Of a stretch of DNA of 64,000 nt, positions 1 to 9,557 are shown one piece after another. A model generated the notes under the pieces. The model worked only from the letters and a program-made list of their open reading frames with translations, did not search any database and was not told the DNA's origin. Positions within the stretch are counted from its first letter, which is position 1, and each line of letters opens with the position of its first letter. Source of the stretch: Hyalangium ruber (GTDB taxonomy: Bacteria; Myxococcota; Myxococcia; Myxococcales; Myxococcaceae); NCBI RefSeq assembly GCF_034259325.1, contig NZ_JAXIVS010000025.1, forward strand, positions 35,894-99,893, in the 5' to 3' direction. The position numbers were made by a program, and so were the translations under genes.

Positions 1-248
1 GGGACCGAGCCGCGGTGGGTCAGCCCTCCCGCGTGAACCCGGAAGATCTCCAAACGATTGTCAGGCGTGTTGACCGCGAAGAGCAGCTTGCCGTCCGGCG
101 ACAATTCCAGAGGCCGGACATGCCCACTCTCGAAGAGGGTAAAAGAAGACTCGGCTCGCGCGGGCAACGCCGCGCAAAAACAAACAGCCAGTGTCGCAGC
201 GAACAACCAGCCTCTCCCAAAGAGAGACGCAGCGCGTTGTCGTACCAT
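1..248 (-). CDS. Secreted beta-propeller-like protein, 5' part only
   Basis: Minus-strand reading frame open from an ATG at 248 to the left edge (82 codons), so the C-terminus lies outside the window. The start has a good AGGAG about 7 bases upstream (near 255-260). The first about 33 residues are a signal peptide (basic MVRQR start, hydrophobic core, LPARAES end). The mature part opens with [19 protein letters not shown] and continues with [17 protein letters not shown]. This is the pattern of a first blade in YVTN/NHL/WD40-like propellers (HxxPLxLSPDGxxLFAVNTxDNRLxxF), so an envelope or secreted repeat protein is likely. What the full protein does cannot be judged from 82 residues. Confidence 0.75.
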   Translation of the reverse strand, partial: MVRQRAASLFGRGWLFAATLAVCFCAALPARAESSFTLFESGHVRPLELSPDGKLLFAVNTPDNRLEIFRVHAGGLTHRGSV

Positions 249-320
249 GGGGATCTCCTGCACTGAGGGAGCGTTCAGCGGCCCGGGACGTGCTCACCGG
301 GCTTCAATGCAGTGAATCAT

Positions 321-357
321 TTTTCCAACAATTGAACTAGCCGCTTTATTTGGAAAA
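321..357. repeat. Perfect 8-bp inverted repeat, AT-rich
   Basis: TTTTCCAA at 321-328 and TTGGAAAA at 350-357 with a 21-base spacer, just beyond the stop of the kinase gene that ends at 362 and upstream of the gene starting at 248. The AT content stands out against the surroundings. It could be the 3' hairpin of the kinase transcript or an operator for the downstream gene. No T-tract follows, so a rho-independent terminator is not supported. Confidence 0.4.
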
Positions 358-361
358 TGCG

Positions 362-3300
362 CTAACCCAGTAATGCCTGTGCGGGCTTGGTTTCACGCTC
401 AGCGATGGGAAGCTTGAGCGTGGCGGTGGCGCCCAGTCCCTGCCCGGCGCTCTCCAACGTCAACCGCGCTCCCATGAGCTTCGCCGCGAGCGCGCTGGAG
501 TGCAGGCCAATGCCGTGGCCTTCCTTGCGCGTGGTGAACCCCTGGGTGAAGAGCTGTTCCCGCACCTCGGGCGCGATTCCCTTACCATTGTCGACAACCT
601 GGTAGTGGATCCATCCCTCCTCGACATACAGCCGCAATCGCACCTGGCGCTGTCCCGGCTCCACGGTGTCCATGGCCTGCCGCGCGTTGGCCAGCAGGTT
701 GAGGAGGATCTGCAGCAGCCGGTGCCGGTCCACCCGCATCCTCGGCAACGGTGAGAGCTCCTTGAGCACCTTCACCCCCGCGTGTTGCAGGGCTCCCGCC
801 TGCAGGCGCAGGGCATCCTCCAGCACCTCGGCCAGATCGCACTCCTCGACCAGCAGCGTGGCCTTCGCGTACGCCTGCTGCATCTGGATGATGGAGCGCA
901 CCCGATCGACGTTGCGGGTCATGTCCTCCATGCCCTGCCGCAGCGCCTCGCGCTCCTGGGCCAGCTCTCCCGCGAGCCCCGAGAGGTAGGTGAACAACTG
1001 CCGGCCTCGCGGATCCTGGGTGAGGAAGTCCGCCAGGTTGTCGCGGTGGTTCTCCAGGAGCTTCACCACCTGCTCGACCCGGCCCGTGCGCGAGGTGGCC
1101 ACCGTGTGGCGCAGCTCGTCCGTGTCCACCACCAGGCTGGTCAGGGCGTTGCCCACGTCGTGCAGCACGCTGGAGGCCACCTCCGTCTTGCCCACCATGC
1201 GCGCCGTCTCCACCAGCCGCGACTGGGCCTCTCGCAGCTCGCGCGTCCGCTCCTCCACGCGCGACTCGAGCTCCTCGTTGGCCTGACGCAGGGCCGCCTC
1301 CGCCTGGCGCACCTCCGCGTAGAGCCTCGCATTGTCCATGGAGATGACGGCCTGCGAGGCCAGGTGCTGCAGCAAGGGAATGCGGGTGGGGTTGAACGCC
1401 TCCGTGGTGAGGGCGTTCTCCAGGTACATCAACCCGTAGAACGCGCCCTTTCGCTCCAGCGGCAGGCACAGCAAGGAGCCCACCCTTCCCGGGGACATGA
1501 AGACGTCCGCGGAGAAGTCGTGCGGCCGGGAGATGTCCTCGATGAGGACGTGCTCGCCCGTGCGGCGCACGTAGGAAAGCACCGTCCACGGCAGGTCCTG
1601 GGCCTCCGTGTCCAGCGGCGCCTCCTTCCCCTCGGCCTCGACGGAGAAATCCACCAGCGCCGCCACCCTCAGCGCGTCTCCCTCCAGGAGCAACAGCGCG
1701 CCCCGCTGGGCCCCCGCGCTCTCCATCGCCACCCGAATCAGCGTGGCCACCAGCTTCTCCAGGTTCATCTCACTGGAGATGGCCTGCTGCGCCTTCACCA
1801 CGCTGAGCGCGTCCAACAGCCGCGAGCCCGTGTCGTAGCTGGTGGTGCCCTGCCCCGTCAGCGCCAGCCGCGTCAGGTCCGGCCACGCCTCGTCCAGGTG
1901 CCGCACCTTGCCCTGCGCGCCCCACTGGATATAGGCCTCGCGCGCCTGGCGGGCATAGGCCAGCGCGATGAAGGAGACCTCGTGCTCCTGCCAGAAGCGC
2001 GCGGCCAGCTCGCTCGCCAGGGCCACGTTGTCGATGAGGCCGTACTGGCGAGAGACCTGGATGGCCTCCTCGTACGCGTAGACGGCCGCTTCCAGCCGGC
2101 CCTGGAGGCGCTCCAGCTCCGCCGCCACCAGCTTCTCGGCCGCGCGGAAGGTCTCCGGGACGTTGGCCGCCCACTCCGCCAGCTGTTGGTGATGCTCCTG
2201 GATCTCCTTCAGGTCCTGCGCCTGTCGCTCCTTCGGGGCGTCGTGGTAGCAGGCCGCCAACGCCAGGGCCCGGTAGTGGTGATAGTCCAGCAGTTGGATG
2301 CGCCCCGTCACCGCCCAGCGCATCTGTCTGGCCTTGTCCGCCGCCTCGCGCGCCTCCTCGAAGGCGCCGCACATGAAGCGCGAGCGCGTCTTGATGACGA
2401 AGTACGAGCACCGCAGCGGGGCCATGCCGCCGCTGAGCAGGGCCTCCAGGTCCGCCTCGCTGACGCCCTCCATGCTCAGCGAGTTGAACGACGGGGTGAG
2501 CCCCCGCATCTGCTGCACCAGGCACAGGATGAACCGGATGATGTTCGATGCATCCCTGAAGCCCGCTTTGCGCGCGAACTCTCCGCGGGTGACCGCCTCC
2601 TGAGCCACTTCCGCCAGCTCCGACCCCATGGCGAGGTAGATCCATGTGATGAAGATGGAGGAATAGCCCGCGATCTGGATGTCTCCCGACAGCAGCCCGT
2701 GATGAAAGGCTTTGCGGTACAGCTCCCGCGCGCTCGTCAGCGGCTGCACCCACAGCGTCAGGTGCCCCATCGTGAAGAGGACTCGGGCCCGATAGGCGGT
2801 GTTGTCGTTGCGCTCGACGAACTCACACGCCAGCCTGCCGAAGGCCTCTCCGCGATGGTAGTTACGGAAGATGCAGCTCGTGACAAAGCCATACCAGACA
2901 TAGGCGGACGCGGACTCGGGCGTGCTGCCATGGCGGATCGTCAGGACGATCATCCGGCACAGGTGTACGGCCAGCAGCGTCTCGCTGGTGAAGAAGGCCG
3001 GCGCGAACAGCGCCCCCAGCAACCCCATGAGCGCCTTCAGCTCCGGATCCGTCATGGGAGGCAGATCGATCAGGCTCTCGATCGGACGATCTCCCAGCAG
3101 CGTCTCCAGCTCCTTCCTCGCGACCTCCACGTCCTCCCAGGAGGGCTTGGCGGAGAAGCGCTCCCCGAAGTGCTCCAGCCCCTCCAGCAGGCACAAGGCG
3201 GCGGCGTCGGGCTGGTGGGCCGTGACCAGGATGATGCTCTTGAGCCGGTAGGCCGCCGCCAGCTCCTGGCGCGAGGGCGCCCGGGGGAGCAGCGCGTCGA

Positions 3301-5689
3301 CGATGCGGCGGGCCTCGGGGCCATTTCCGCTCATCAGCTCACTGCTGGCCTGCCCCAGGCGCAGCTTGAAGGCCAGCCCGGGAGCCGTCTCCCAGAGGTT
3401 CTCCGGCAGCAGCGAGAGGGCCATGGTGAAGTAGCCCACCGCCGTGCGGTGCGCGGTGGAAGCCTGCGCCCGCTGCCCCGCCTCGGCGTTGAGCCGCCCC
3501 AGCCGGGAGCGCTCCTCCACGTCCTGGATCAACTCCACGCCCGCGTTGAGCTGCCCCACCACGTCGAAGAGGCGCTCGTGCAGCTCCTCCGGGGAGAGCC
3601 GGGTCCACAGCAGCCTGCCGATCCGCAGGTGGGTGGCCTTTCGCTCCTCCTCCTCGCTGAAGGCATAGGCCGCCTGCTGGATGCGATCGTGCAGGAAGCG
3701 GTAGTGCTGGGAGCTGGACTGCACCACCATACCCTCCTGAAGGGCTGGCTCCAGGCCGCGCTCCACCTCGGCTCCGTCCTGGTGGGACAGCAGGCCCAGG
3801 ACGTCCAACGCGAAGGTATTGCCCACGCACGCGGCCAGGCGCAGCAACTGCACGGACTCCTCCGGGAGCTTGCGCAGCCGGCTGGCCATGAAGTCCACCA
3901 CGTTGTCCGAGTAGCCCCGGGCTCGCACGGCCTCCGCGTCCCAACGCCAGCCCCCCCGCGGCCCTCGCTCCACCAGCCCGTCCTGGTGGAGCGTCTGGAA
4001 CAACTGGAGCAGGAAGAAGGGGTTGCCGCCCGTCTTCGTTTGGAGCAGCTCCGACAACGGCTCGACGAGCTCCATCGCCGCGCCGTGAAGGGCGTCCGCC
4101 ACCAGTTGCCGCGTCTGCTCGGGGGCCAGCGGCCCGAGGTGGAGGTCCACCAGCCGCGCGCCCGCCTTGCGCGTCTCCTCCAGCACCAGCGCCAGCGAAT
4201 GCGAGGCGTTCACCTCGTTGTCCCGGTAGGCGCCAATGAGCAGCAACGGCGGGGTACCGGGGTGGGTGGTCAGGTATTGCAACAACTTGAGGCTGGCGAA
4301 GTCCGCCCACTGCAAGTCATCCAGGAAGAGCACCAGCGGGCGCTCGGCGGTGGCGAACACTCCCAGGAAGCGCAAGAAGAGGCGGTGGAAGCGGTTCTGC
4401 GTCTCGGCAGGCGGCAGCTCCGAAGCAGGCGGTTGCTTGCCTACCACCTTCTCCAACTGTGGCACCAGGTTCACCAGCACCTGGCCGTTGCCCTCAAAGG
4501 CTTCCAACAGGCGCTGACGCCAGGCCTCCACTTCCGCGTCCCTGCCCGCCAGCACCTGCTGCACCAGCGAGCGCATGGCCTGGGCCAGGGTGGCGTAGGG
4601 CACCTCGCGCTGCAAGGGATTGAACTTGCCGCTGAGGAAGAAGCCGCGGCGCTCCAGCACCGGCTTGTGCAGCTCGTGGACGATCGACGACTTGCCGATG
4701 CCCGAGTAGCCACGTACCAGCACCCACTCGGGCCTGCCCTCTCGCGCCACCCGCTCGAAGGCCCCCAGCAGCGCCTCCCGCTCCACCTCTCGGCCATAGA
4801 GGTGCTGGGGCAGTTGGAAGCGGGCCGGGAAGTCCCGCTGGCCCAGGGGAAAGTCTTCCACCACGCCCTGCCGCAGCGCCTCCTGGCACCGCTCCAGATC
4901 GGCCTTCAGCCCCTCGGCGCTCTGGTATCGGGCCTCCGCCTCCTTCGCGAGCAGCTTGAGCACCACCGCTGACACCATGGGCGGCAGCGAGGGCACCCAC
5001 CGCTGGGGCGGCGCGGGCGGCTGAGAGATGTGCGCGTGGAGCCACTCCAGCGGATCCTTCCCCCGAAAGGGAAGCTGCCCCGTGAGCATCTGGTAGAGCG
5101 TCACGCCCAACGAATAGAAGTCCGTGCGGTAATCCACCGCTCGGTTGATTCGCCCCGACTGCTCCGGCGACATGTAGGCCAGCGTGCCTTCCACGAAGGT
5201 CGTGTTGGCCTCCTCGACGTGCTCCACCTGCTGCAAGGAGGCCAGGCCGAAGTCGATCAGCCACACCTGCCCCTGCGCCGAGAGGAGGATGTTGGCGGGC
5301 TTCACATCCTTGTGGATGACACCCCGGCGGTGCATCTCCGCCAGCGTCTCCGCCAGGGAGATGGCGATGGACAGGAAACGCGAGAGTTCGAAGGGCTGGC
5401 CAAGCTGATCCGCGAGGGCTTTTCCTCCCACGTCTTCCAACAACAGGACGGGCCGCTCCTGGAGCAGCTCATGGCCCCGCGAGGCAAGCACCCCCGGCGT
5501 GCCCTGCAAGCGCCGCAGAATGTCGTGCTCACGCTGGTAGCGGGTGCGCTCGCGAGGGCCGAGGTGCTCGGTCCGGGGCGTCTTGACGATGACTGGAAGC
5601 TGATCCGCTTCGCGCAGCGCCTGGAACAACAGGCTGCTGCTCGTCATCTGAAACAGCCCAAGGAGCTTGTACCCAGGAATTTCCATCAT
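362..5689 (-). CDS. Giant Ser/Thr kinase - AAA ATPase - TPR - GAF - histidine kinase
   Basis: 1775-residue cytoplasmic signalling protein. Residues about 5-280 are an Hanks-type kinase: VIVK lysine 36, HKDVKPAN catalytic loop 126-133, DFG 146-148, SPE near 174. Residues about 300-600 are an AAA_16-type ATPase with Walker A GYSGIGKS (327-334) and Walker B LVLFLDDLQ (452-460). A long helical TPR-like stretch runs to about 1280, then a GAF domain (about 1300-1440) and a short coiled coil. The C-terminal histidine kinase has H-box LHDVGN (His about 1510), N-box, DNGKG (about 1700) and GHGIGLH. This is the known trifunctional kinase/ATP-binding/sensor-histidine-kinase architecture common in myxobacteria and cyanobacteria. 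The HRD motif is HKD here. No receiver domain or partner regulator is adjacent. Two ATGs stand at the start (5689, 5686); neither has a strong ribosome site. A paralogue lacking the Ser/Thr kinase lies at 13186-17646. Confidence 0.95.
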   Translation of the reverse strand: MMEIPGYKLLGLFQMTSSSLLFQALREADQLPVIVKTPRTEHLGPRERTRYQREHDILRRLQGTPGVLASRGHELLQERPVLLLEDVGGKALADQLGQPFELSRFLSIAISLAETLAEMHRRGVIHKDVKPANILLSAQGQVWLIDFGLASLQQVEHVEEANTTFVEGTLAYMSPEQSGRINRAVDYRTDFYSLGVTLYQMLTGQLPFRGKDPLEWLHAHISQPPAPPQRWVPSLPPMVSAVVLKLLAKEAEARYQSAEGLKADLERCQEALRQGVVEDFPLGQRDFPARFQLPQHLYGREVEREALLGAFERVAREGRPEWVLVRGYSGIGKSSIVHELHKPVLERRGFFLSGKFNPLQREVPYATLAQAMRSLVQQVLAGRDAEVEAWRQRLLEAFEGNGQVLVNLVPQLEKVVGKQPPASELPPAETQNRFHRLFLRFLGVFATAERPLVLFLDDLQWADFASLKLLQYLTTHPGTPPLLLIGAYRDNEVNASHSLALVLEETRKAGARLVDLHLGPLAPEQTRQLVADALHGAAMELVEPLSELLQTKTGGNPFFLLQLFQTLHQDGLVERGPRGGWRWDAEAVRARGYSDNVVDFMASRLRKLPEESVQLLRLAACVGNTFALDVLGLLSHQDGAEVERGLEPALQEGMVVQSSSQHYRFLHDRIQQAAYAFSEEEERKATHLRIGRLLWTRLSPEELHERLFDVVGQLNAGVELIQDVEERSRLGRLNAEAGQRAQASTAHRTAVGYFTMALSLLPENLWETAPGLAFKLRLGQASSELMSGNGPEARRIVDALLPRAPSRQELAAAYRLKSIILVTAHQPDAAALCLLEGLEHFGERFSAKPSWEDVEVARKELETLLGDRPIESLIDLPPMTDPELKALMGLLGALFAPAFFTSETLLAVHLCRMIVLTIRHGSTPESASAYVWYGFVTSCIFRNYHRGEAFGRLACEFVERNDNTAYRARVLFTMGHLTLWVQPLTSARELYRKAFHHGLLSGDIQIAGYSSIFITWIYLAMGSELAEVAQEAVTRGEFARKAGFRDASNIIRFILCLVQQMRGLTPSFNSLSMEGVSEADLEALLSGGMAPLRCSYFVIKTRSRFMCGAFEEAREAADKARQMRWAVTGRIQLLDYHHYRALALAACYHDAPKERQAQDLKEIQEHHQQLAEWAANVPETFRAAEKLVAAELERLQGRLEAAVYAYEEAIQVSRQYGLIDNVALASELAARFWQEHEVSFIALAYARQAREAYIQWGAQGKVRHLDEAWPDLTRLALTGQGTTSYDTGSRLLDALSVVKAQQAISSEMNLEKLVATLIRVAMESAGAQRGALLLLEGDALRVAALVDFSVEAEGKEAPLDTEAQDLPWTVLSYVRRTGEHVLIEDISRPHDFSADVFMSPGRVGSLLCLPLERKGAFYGLMYLENALTTEAFNPTRIPLLQHLASQAVISMDNARLYAEVRQAEAALRQANEELESRVEERTRELREAQSRLVETARMVGKTEVASSVLHDVGNALTSLVVDTDELRHTVATSRTGRVEQVVKLLENHRDNLADFLTQDPRGRQLFTYLSGLAGELAQEREALRQGMEDMTRNVDRVRSIIQMQQAYAKATLLVEECDLAEVLEDALRLQAGALQHAGVKVLKELSPLPRMRVDRHRLLQILLNLLANARQAMDTVEPGQRQVRLRLYVEEGWIHYQVVDNGKGIAPEVREQLFTQGFTTRKEGHGIGLHSSALAAKLMGARLTLESAGQGLGATATLKLPIAERETKPAQALLG

Positions 5690-5807
5690 GACTGCGAGGA
5701 CCTACTGCCAGAAAATCAGTGGAGAGGCGTGAACAGTACGCTTCCCCTGCCTCCATATGAAAGGCGGGGTGCAACACTCACACGTCGTATACCTGCCTGC
5801 CCGCTCC

Positions 5808-6980
5808 TCAGGACCCGGAGGGTAGGTTTCCCCGGAGTACCCGCAGGACGTTCTCCCCGCCTATCATCCGGATCTCCTTTTCGCTCAATCCCTCCGCGAT
5901 GAGCGCGTCCGTCAGCTCGGCCAGCCCCGCGACATCGAACGGCGTCGTGACCGCGCCATCGAAGTCCGAGCCCAATCCCACATGGTCGGCGCCCACGACC
6001 GACACCGCGTAACGGACCGCCCGGGCGATGGCCTTGGCGCTGTTCCCACACGTCGCCGTGGACCAATAGCCAATCCCAATGACGCCGCCATTGCGAGCGA
6101 TCGCCCGGAGCTGCTCATCACTGAGGTTGCGGTTGTTGTCGCACGTGCCCTTCACGCCCGTATGGGAGACGACGACGGGCCGGGTGGCGATCGCCAGCAC
6201 GTCTTGGATTGTCTTCCGCGAGGCGTGCGCCAGATCGATTGTCATTCCCCGCTCCTCCATGCGCTTCACCACCGCGCGCCCGCGCTCCGAGAGGCCTTCC
6301 TTCTTCACCCCGTGCGCCGAGCCGCTCATGTCGTTGTCGAAGAAGTGCGCGAACCCCAACATCCGAAAGCCCGCCTCGTGGAGCTCATCCACCGCCTCCA
6401 CGCGGCCCTCCAGCGCGTGCATGCCCTCGAGCGACAGGAGCGCGCCCACCTTCTTCCGATCCTTCTCGCGCTCGGCCAGGAAGCGCTCCAGGTCCTGGCG
6501 GGTGCGGATGAACGTGAGCTTCCCGTCCGAGTCCTCCGCGAGCTCCTCGAGCTTCTCCGCCTGGTGCAGCGCTCGCGACTCGAGGCTGAACCAGGCCCCC
6601 ACCGGCCAGCGCTGGGCGATGGAGAGCAGGCGGACCTCGTCCGTGGTGTCGTCATTGCGATCCGGGTTCATGTGCTTCGGCGTCTTGGTGACGACGCTGA
6701 AGACCTGGAGGCCCACGTTGCCCTCGATGAGCCGGGGCACGTCCACCTGCCCCCACGCTCCCCGCTCGTTCAGGTCCCGGTTCCACAGCAGCGGGTCCGC
6801 GTGGAGATCCGCGAGGAACAACCCGGAGTGCAGCGCGGCCCCACGCTTCGTCGGGGTGTAGGGCGTCTTCCGGGAGACCTTGTTCATCCGCCGCCCCGCG
6901 CTCGTGGCGGCCACGTCGAGTCCGATGAGGGCCCCCACCACGAGAAAGGCGATGACGCCGAGGATGATTCGCTTCTTCAT
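5808..6980 (-). CDS. Membrane dipeptidase, peptidase family M19
   Basis: 390 residues. It starts with a membrane anchor or signal segment (KKRIILGVIAFLVVGALIG). The M19 zinc-site pattern follows: LHAD (H-x-D) after the anchor, an acidic bridging region in the middle, LAHAS, SHTG, and the C-terminal GLGSDFDG. M19 enzymes hydrolyse dipeptides, including D-amino-acid and dehydropeptide substrates; the anchor places this one in the periplasm. The start has GGAGGG about 6 bases upstream. It is divergent from the DUF885 peptidase gene at 7088, with about 107 bases between them. Confidence 0.93.
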   Translation of the reverse strand: MKKRIILGVIAFLVVGALIGLDVAATSAGRRMNKVSRKTPYTPTKRGAALHSGLFLADLHADPLLWNRDLNERGAWGQVDVPRLIEGNVGLQVFSVVTKTPKHMNPDRNDDTTDEVRLLSIAQRWPVGAWFSLESRALHQAEKLEELAEDSDGKLTFIRTRQDLERFLAEREKDRKKVGALLSLEGMHALEGRVEAVDELHEAGFRMLGFAHFFDNDMSGSAHGVKKEGLSERGRAVVKRMEERGMTIDLAHASRKTIQDVLAIATRPVVVSHTGVKGTCDNNRNLSDEQLRAIARNGGVIGIGYWSTATCGNSAKAIARAVRYAVSVVGADHVGLGSDFDGAVTTPFDVAGLAELTDALIAEGLSEKEIRMIGGENVLRVLRGNLPSGS

Positions 6981-7020
6981 CGGGCCCTCCAGGGCAGATC
7001 AGCGGAGCTTATCTCCCAGC

Positions 7021-7033
7021 AAGGCATTGCCTT
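7021..7033. repeat. 13-bp palindrome between divergent peptidase genes
   Basis: AAGGCATTGCCTT (6-bp arms around one base) in the 107-base divergent intergenic region between the M19 and DUF885 genes. Its size and place fit a repressor or activator half-site pair for either gene. No core promoter could be assigned with confidence, so the regulatory role is inference. Confidence 0.3.
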
Positions 7034-7087
7034 GTCGACCCCGAACGAATGCGCGAGGCTCCCGGCGCTTTTCTTCCCCGAGGCTCC

Positions 7088-8872
7088 ATGTCCACACTCC
7101 GTGTCAAGTCTGCCCTCGCGGCGCTCCTGCTGCTGTCGTCCTCCGCCTGTACCTCTTCCCGCCCGCCTTCCCAGGCCGGCGTCTCTTCCGCGGAGCTGTC
7201 TCCCACGCAGGTGGCCCTGCGCGCCTTCGTGGATGCGCACTTCGAGGACCAGTTCCGGCGCAACCCCACCTTCGCCACCTTCGCCGGCATCCACACGTAT
7301 GACGGGGAGCTGCGCGGCTTCACCGTCGAGGAGCGCGCCGAGAACCTCGCCGCCCTCAAGGCCCGGCTGGCCGCCCTGCCCCAGCAGGTGGACCGCTCCG
7401 CCCTCCCCGCGCTCGACCAGGCCGACTACGACATCCTCGAGAACCACCTGCGCGCCCGAATCCTCGATGCCGAGGTGGTGCGCGGCTTCGAGCGCAACCC
7501 CAACACCTACCTCTTCACCGCCTCGGGCGGCGTCTTCCAGCTCATCAACCGCGACTTCGCCCCGCTCGAGGAGCGCATGCGCTCGGCCGTGAGCCGCATG
7601 AAGCGCGTGCCCGAGGTGTTCGCCGTCGGCCAGGCCACGCTGAAGAACCCGCCCAAGCTCTGGACGGAGATCGCCATCGGCCAGGCCATGGGCACGCGCA
7701 CCCTCTACGCGGAGACGCTGCCGCAGGCCTTCGCCCCCGTGAAGGACGCCGCCCTTCAGGAGGCCTTCAAGCAGGAGCAGGCGCGCTGCCTGGCCGCCAT
7801 CGACGGCTACATCCGCTTCCTCAAGGAGGACCTGCTGCCCCGCTCCAACGGGGACTTCGCCATCGGCGAGGCGGTGTACCGCCAGAAGCTCCAGTACGAG
7901 GAGGGCGTCACCGAGGACATCGACTCGCTGCTGGCCTGGGGCCGCGCCGAGCTCAAGCGCACGCAGGCCGAGTTCCAGACGGTGGCCTCGCGCATCACCC
8001 CCGGCAAGAACGCCATGGACGTCTACCGCGAGCTGGGCAAGGAGCACCCCACCCCCGCGGAGCTCGTGCCCGTCACGAACGCCATGCTGGAGGAGATCCG
8101 CCAGTTCCTCATCGACAAGCAGATCATCACCGTGCCCAGCGAGGTCCGCGCCCAGGTGGCCGAGACGCCCGTGTTCAACCGGGCCCTCTCCTTCGCCAGC
8201 ATGAGCATCCCCGGCCCCTTCGAGACCCGCGCCACCGAGGCCTACTACTACGTCACCCCGCCGGAGCCCTCGTGGACGCCCGAGCAGGTCGAGCAGCACA
8301 TGAGCTTCTACAACCGCTACGCGCTGCAGATCGTCTCCATCCACGAGGCCTACCCGGGCCACTACGTGCAGTTCCTGTGGACCCGCCGCGTGGACTCGAA
8401 GGTGCGGCGGATGCTGGGCTCGGGCTCCTTCAGCGAGGGCTGGGGCCTGTACACCGAGCAGATGATGCTGGATGCGGGCTACGGCGGCGGCTCCGGCCTC
8501 AACGCGGACAAGCTGCGGCTCAACCAGCTGGCGCTCTACCTGCAGCGCCTGGCCCGCTACGTGGTGGGCCTGTCCCTGCACACCCGGGGCATGACGTACG
8601 AGCAGGCGGTGCGCTTCTTCGAGGAGGAGGCCTATATGACGCGCGTCAACGCCGAGCGTGAGGCGCGGCGCGGCACCTCGGATCCGACCTACCTCGTCTA
8701 CGCGCTGGGCAAGAAGATGATCCTGGAGCTGCGCGAGGAGGCCCGCGCCAAGTGGGGCAAGGACTTCACCCTCCAGCGCTTCCATGACCAGGCCGTCTCC
8801 TACGGCTACCCGCCCATCCCCATCCTCCGCCAGCTGATGTTCAGCGAGCCCCAGGCCTCTGGCACCAAGTAG
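7088..8872 (+). CDS. DUF885 family lipoprotein, predicted zinc peptidase
   Basis: 594 residues from the ATG at 7088, which has a GAGG about 6 bases upstream. An upstream in-frame start at 7049 would only lengthen the signal peptide. The N-terminus is a lipoprotein signal with a lipobox ending SSSAC near residue 21. DUF885 proteins carry a gluzincin-like HExxPGH motif, seen here as HEAYPGHY (His419, Glu420, His425), with a downstream GSFSEGWGLYTE segment typical of the family. A periplasmic or outer-membrane-anchored metallopeptidase is likely, but substrates are not known for most family members. The gene lies 22 bases ahead of the oxidoreductase gene and is probably co-transcribed with it. 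Confidence 0.92.
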   Translation: MSTLRVKSALAALLLLSSSACTSSRPPSQAGVSSAELSPTQVALRAFVDAHFEDQFRRNPTFATFAGIHTYDGELRGFTVEERAENLAALKARLAALPQQVDRSALPALDQADYDILENHLRARILDAEVVRGFERNPNTYLFTASGGVFQLINRDFAPLEERMRSAVSRMKRVPEVFAVGQATLKNPPKLWTEIAIGQAMGTRTLYAETLPQAFAPVKDAALQEAFKQEQARCLAAIDGYIRFLKEDLLPRSNGDFAIGEAVYRQKLQYEEGVTEDIDSLLAWGRAELKRTQAEFQTVASRITPGKNAMDVYRELGKEHPTPAELVPVTNAMLEEIRQFLIDKQIITVPSEVRAQVAETPVFNRALSFASMSIPGPFETRATEAYYYVTPPEPSWTPEQVEQHMSFYNRYALQIVSIHEAYPGHYVQFLWTRRVDSKVRRMLGSGSFSEGWGLYTEQMMLDAGYGGGSGLNADKLRLNQLALYLQRLARYVVGLSLHTRGMTYEQAVRFFEEEAYMTRVNAEREARRGTSDPTYLVYALGKKMILELREEARAKWGKDFTLQRFHDQAVSYGYPPIPILRQLMFSEPQASGTK

Positions 8873-8894
8873 AGTCCAGGAGACAGGAGGCGAC

Positions 8895-9557
8895 ATGGAG
8901 ACACGGACCGCGCTGGTGGCCGGGGCGAGCGGGCTCGTCGGCGGCTTGCTGCTCGACGCGCTGCTGGAGAGCCCCACGTACCGGGAGGTGTGCTCGCTCG
9001 GGCGCCGCCCGCTGCCCAAAGAGCACCCCAAGCTCACCCAGCGCACCGTGGACTTCGCCCGGCTCGAGGCCGAGGCCCTGCCCGCCTCGGACGACGCCTT
9101 CTGCTGCCTTGGCACCACCATCAAGAAGGCGGGCAGCCAGGAGGCCTTCCGCGCCGTCGATTACGACGCCGTGCTGGCCTTCGCCCAGGCGGCGCGCAAG
9201 GCGGGCGCCCGGCGCTTCCTGGTGGTGACGGCGCTTGGGGCCGATGCGCGCTCGCGCGTGTTCTACAACCGGGTGAAGGGCGAGGTGGAAGCGGCCCTCC
9301 AGGGCGTGGGCTTCGAGTCCCTCGTCATCCTCCGACCCTCCCTGCTGCTCGGCGATCGCGCCGAGAAGCGGACCGGTGAGCACGCCGCCATCTTGGTGTC
9401 GAAGGTGCTCGGCCCACTGCTGCGCCCCTTCGGCGGTCGCCCCATCGAGGCCCGCACCGTCGCGCAAGCCATGCTCGCCCTGGCGCAGAGTGCCCCCGCC
9501 GGGGTGCGGGTGGTGCCCTCGGGCGAGCTGCAGACGCTCGGCGGGGCCGGCCGTTAG
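8895..9557 (+). CDS. SDR-like NAD(P)-binding oxidoreductase (HTATIP2/YbjT type)
   Basis: 220 residues. The N-terminus is a Rossmann nucleotide-binding fold (TALVAGASGLVGGLLLDALL, GxxGxxG pattern). Next come CCLGTTIKKAGSQEAF and VVTALGADARSRVFYNRVKGEVE. These two blocks are typical of the atypical short-chain dehydrogenases related to HTATIP2 and NAD(P)H-binding NmrA-like proteins; the YxxxK pair corresponds to YNRVK. Substrate unknown. An AGGAGG-like site precedes the ATG. The stop overlaps the stop of the M48 gene on the opposite strand by four bases (9554-9557). Confidence 0.9.
   Translation: METRTALVAGASGLVGGLLLDALLESPTYREVCSLGRRPLPKEHPKLTQRTVDFARLEAEALPASDDAFCCLGTTIKKAGSQEAFRAVDYDAVLAFAQAARKAGARRFLVVTALGADARSRVFYNRVKGEVEAALQGVGFESLVILRPSLLLGDRAEKRTGEHAAILVSKVLGPLLRPFGGRPIEARTVAQAMLALAQSAPAGVRVVPSGELQTLGGAGR

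Noticed and set aside
782..4972. 1396-residue open frame on the plus strand
   Set aside because: It is antisense to the giant kinase gene over its whole length, has the Arg/Gln/His/Leu-rich makeup of a high-GC shadow frame, and shows no domain.
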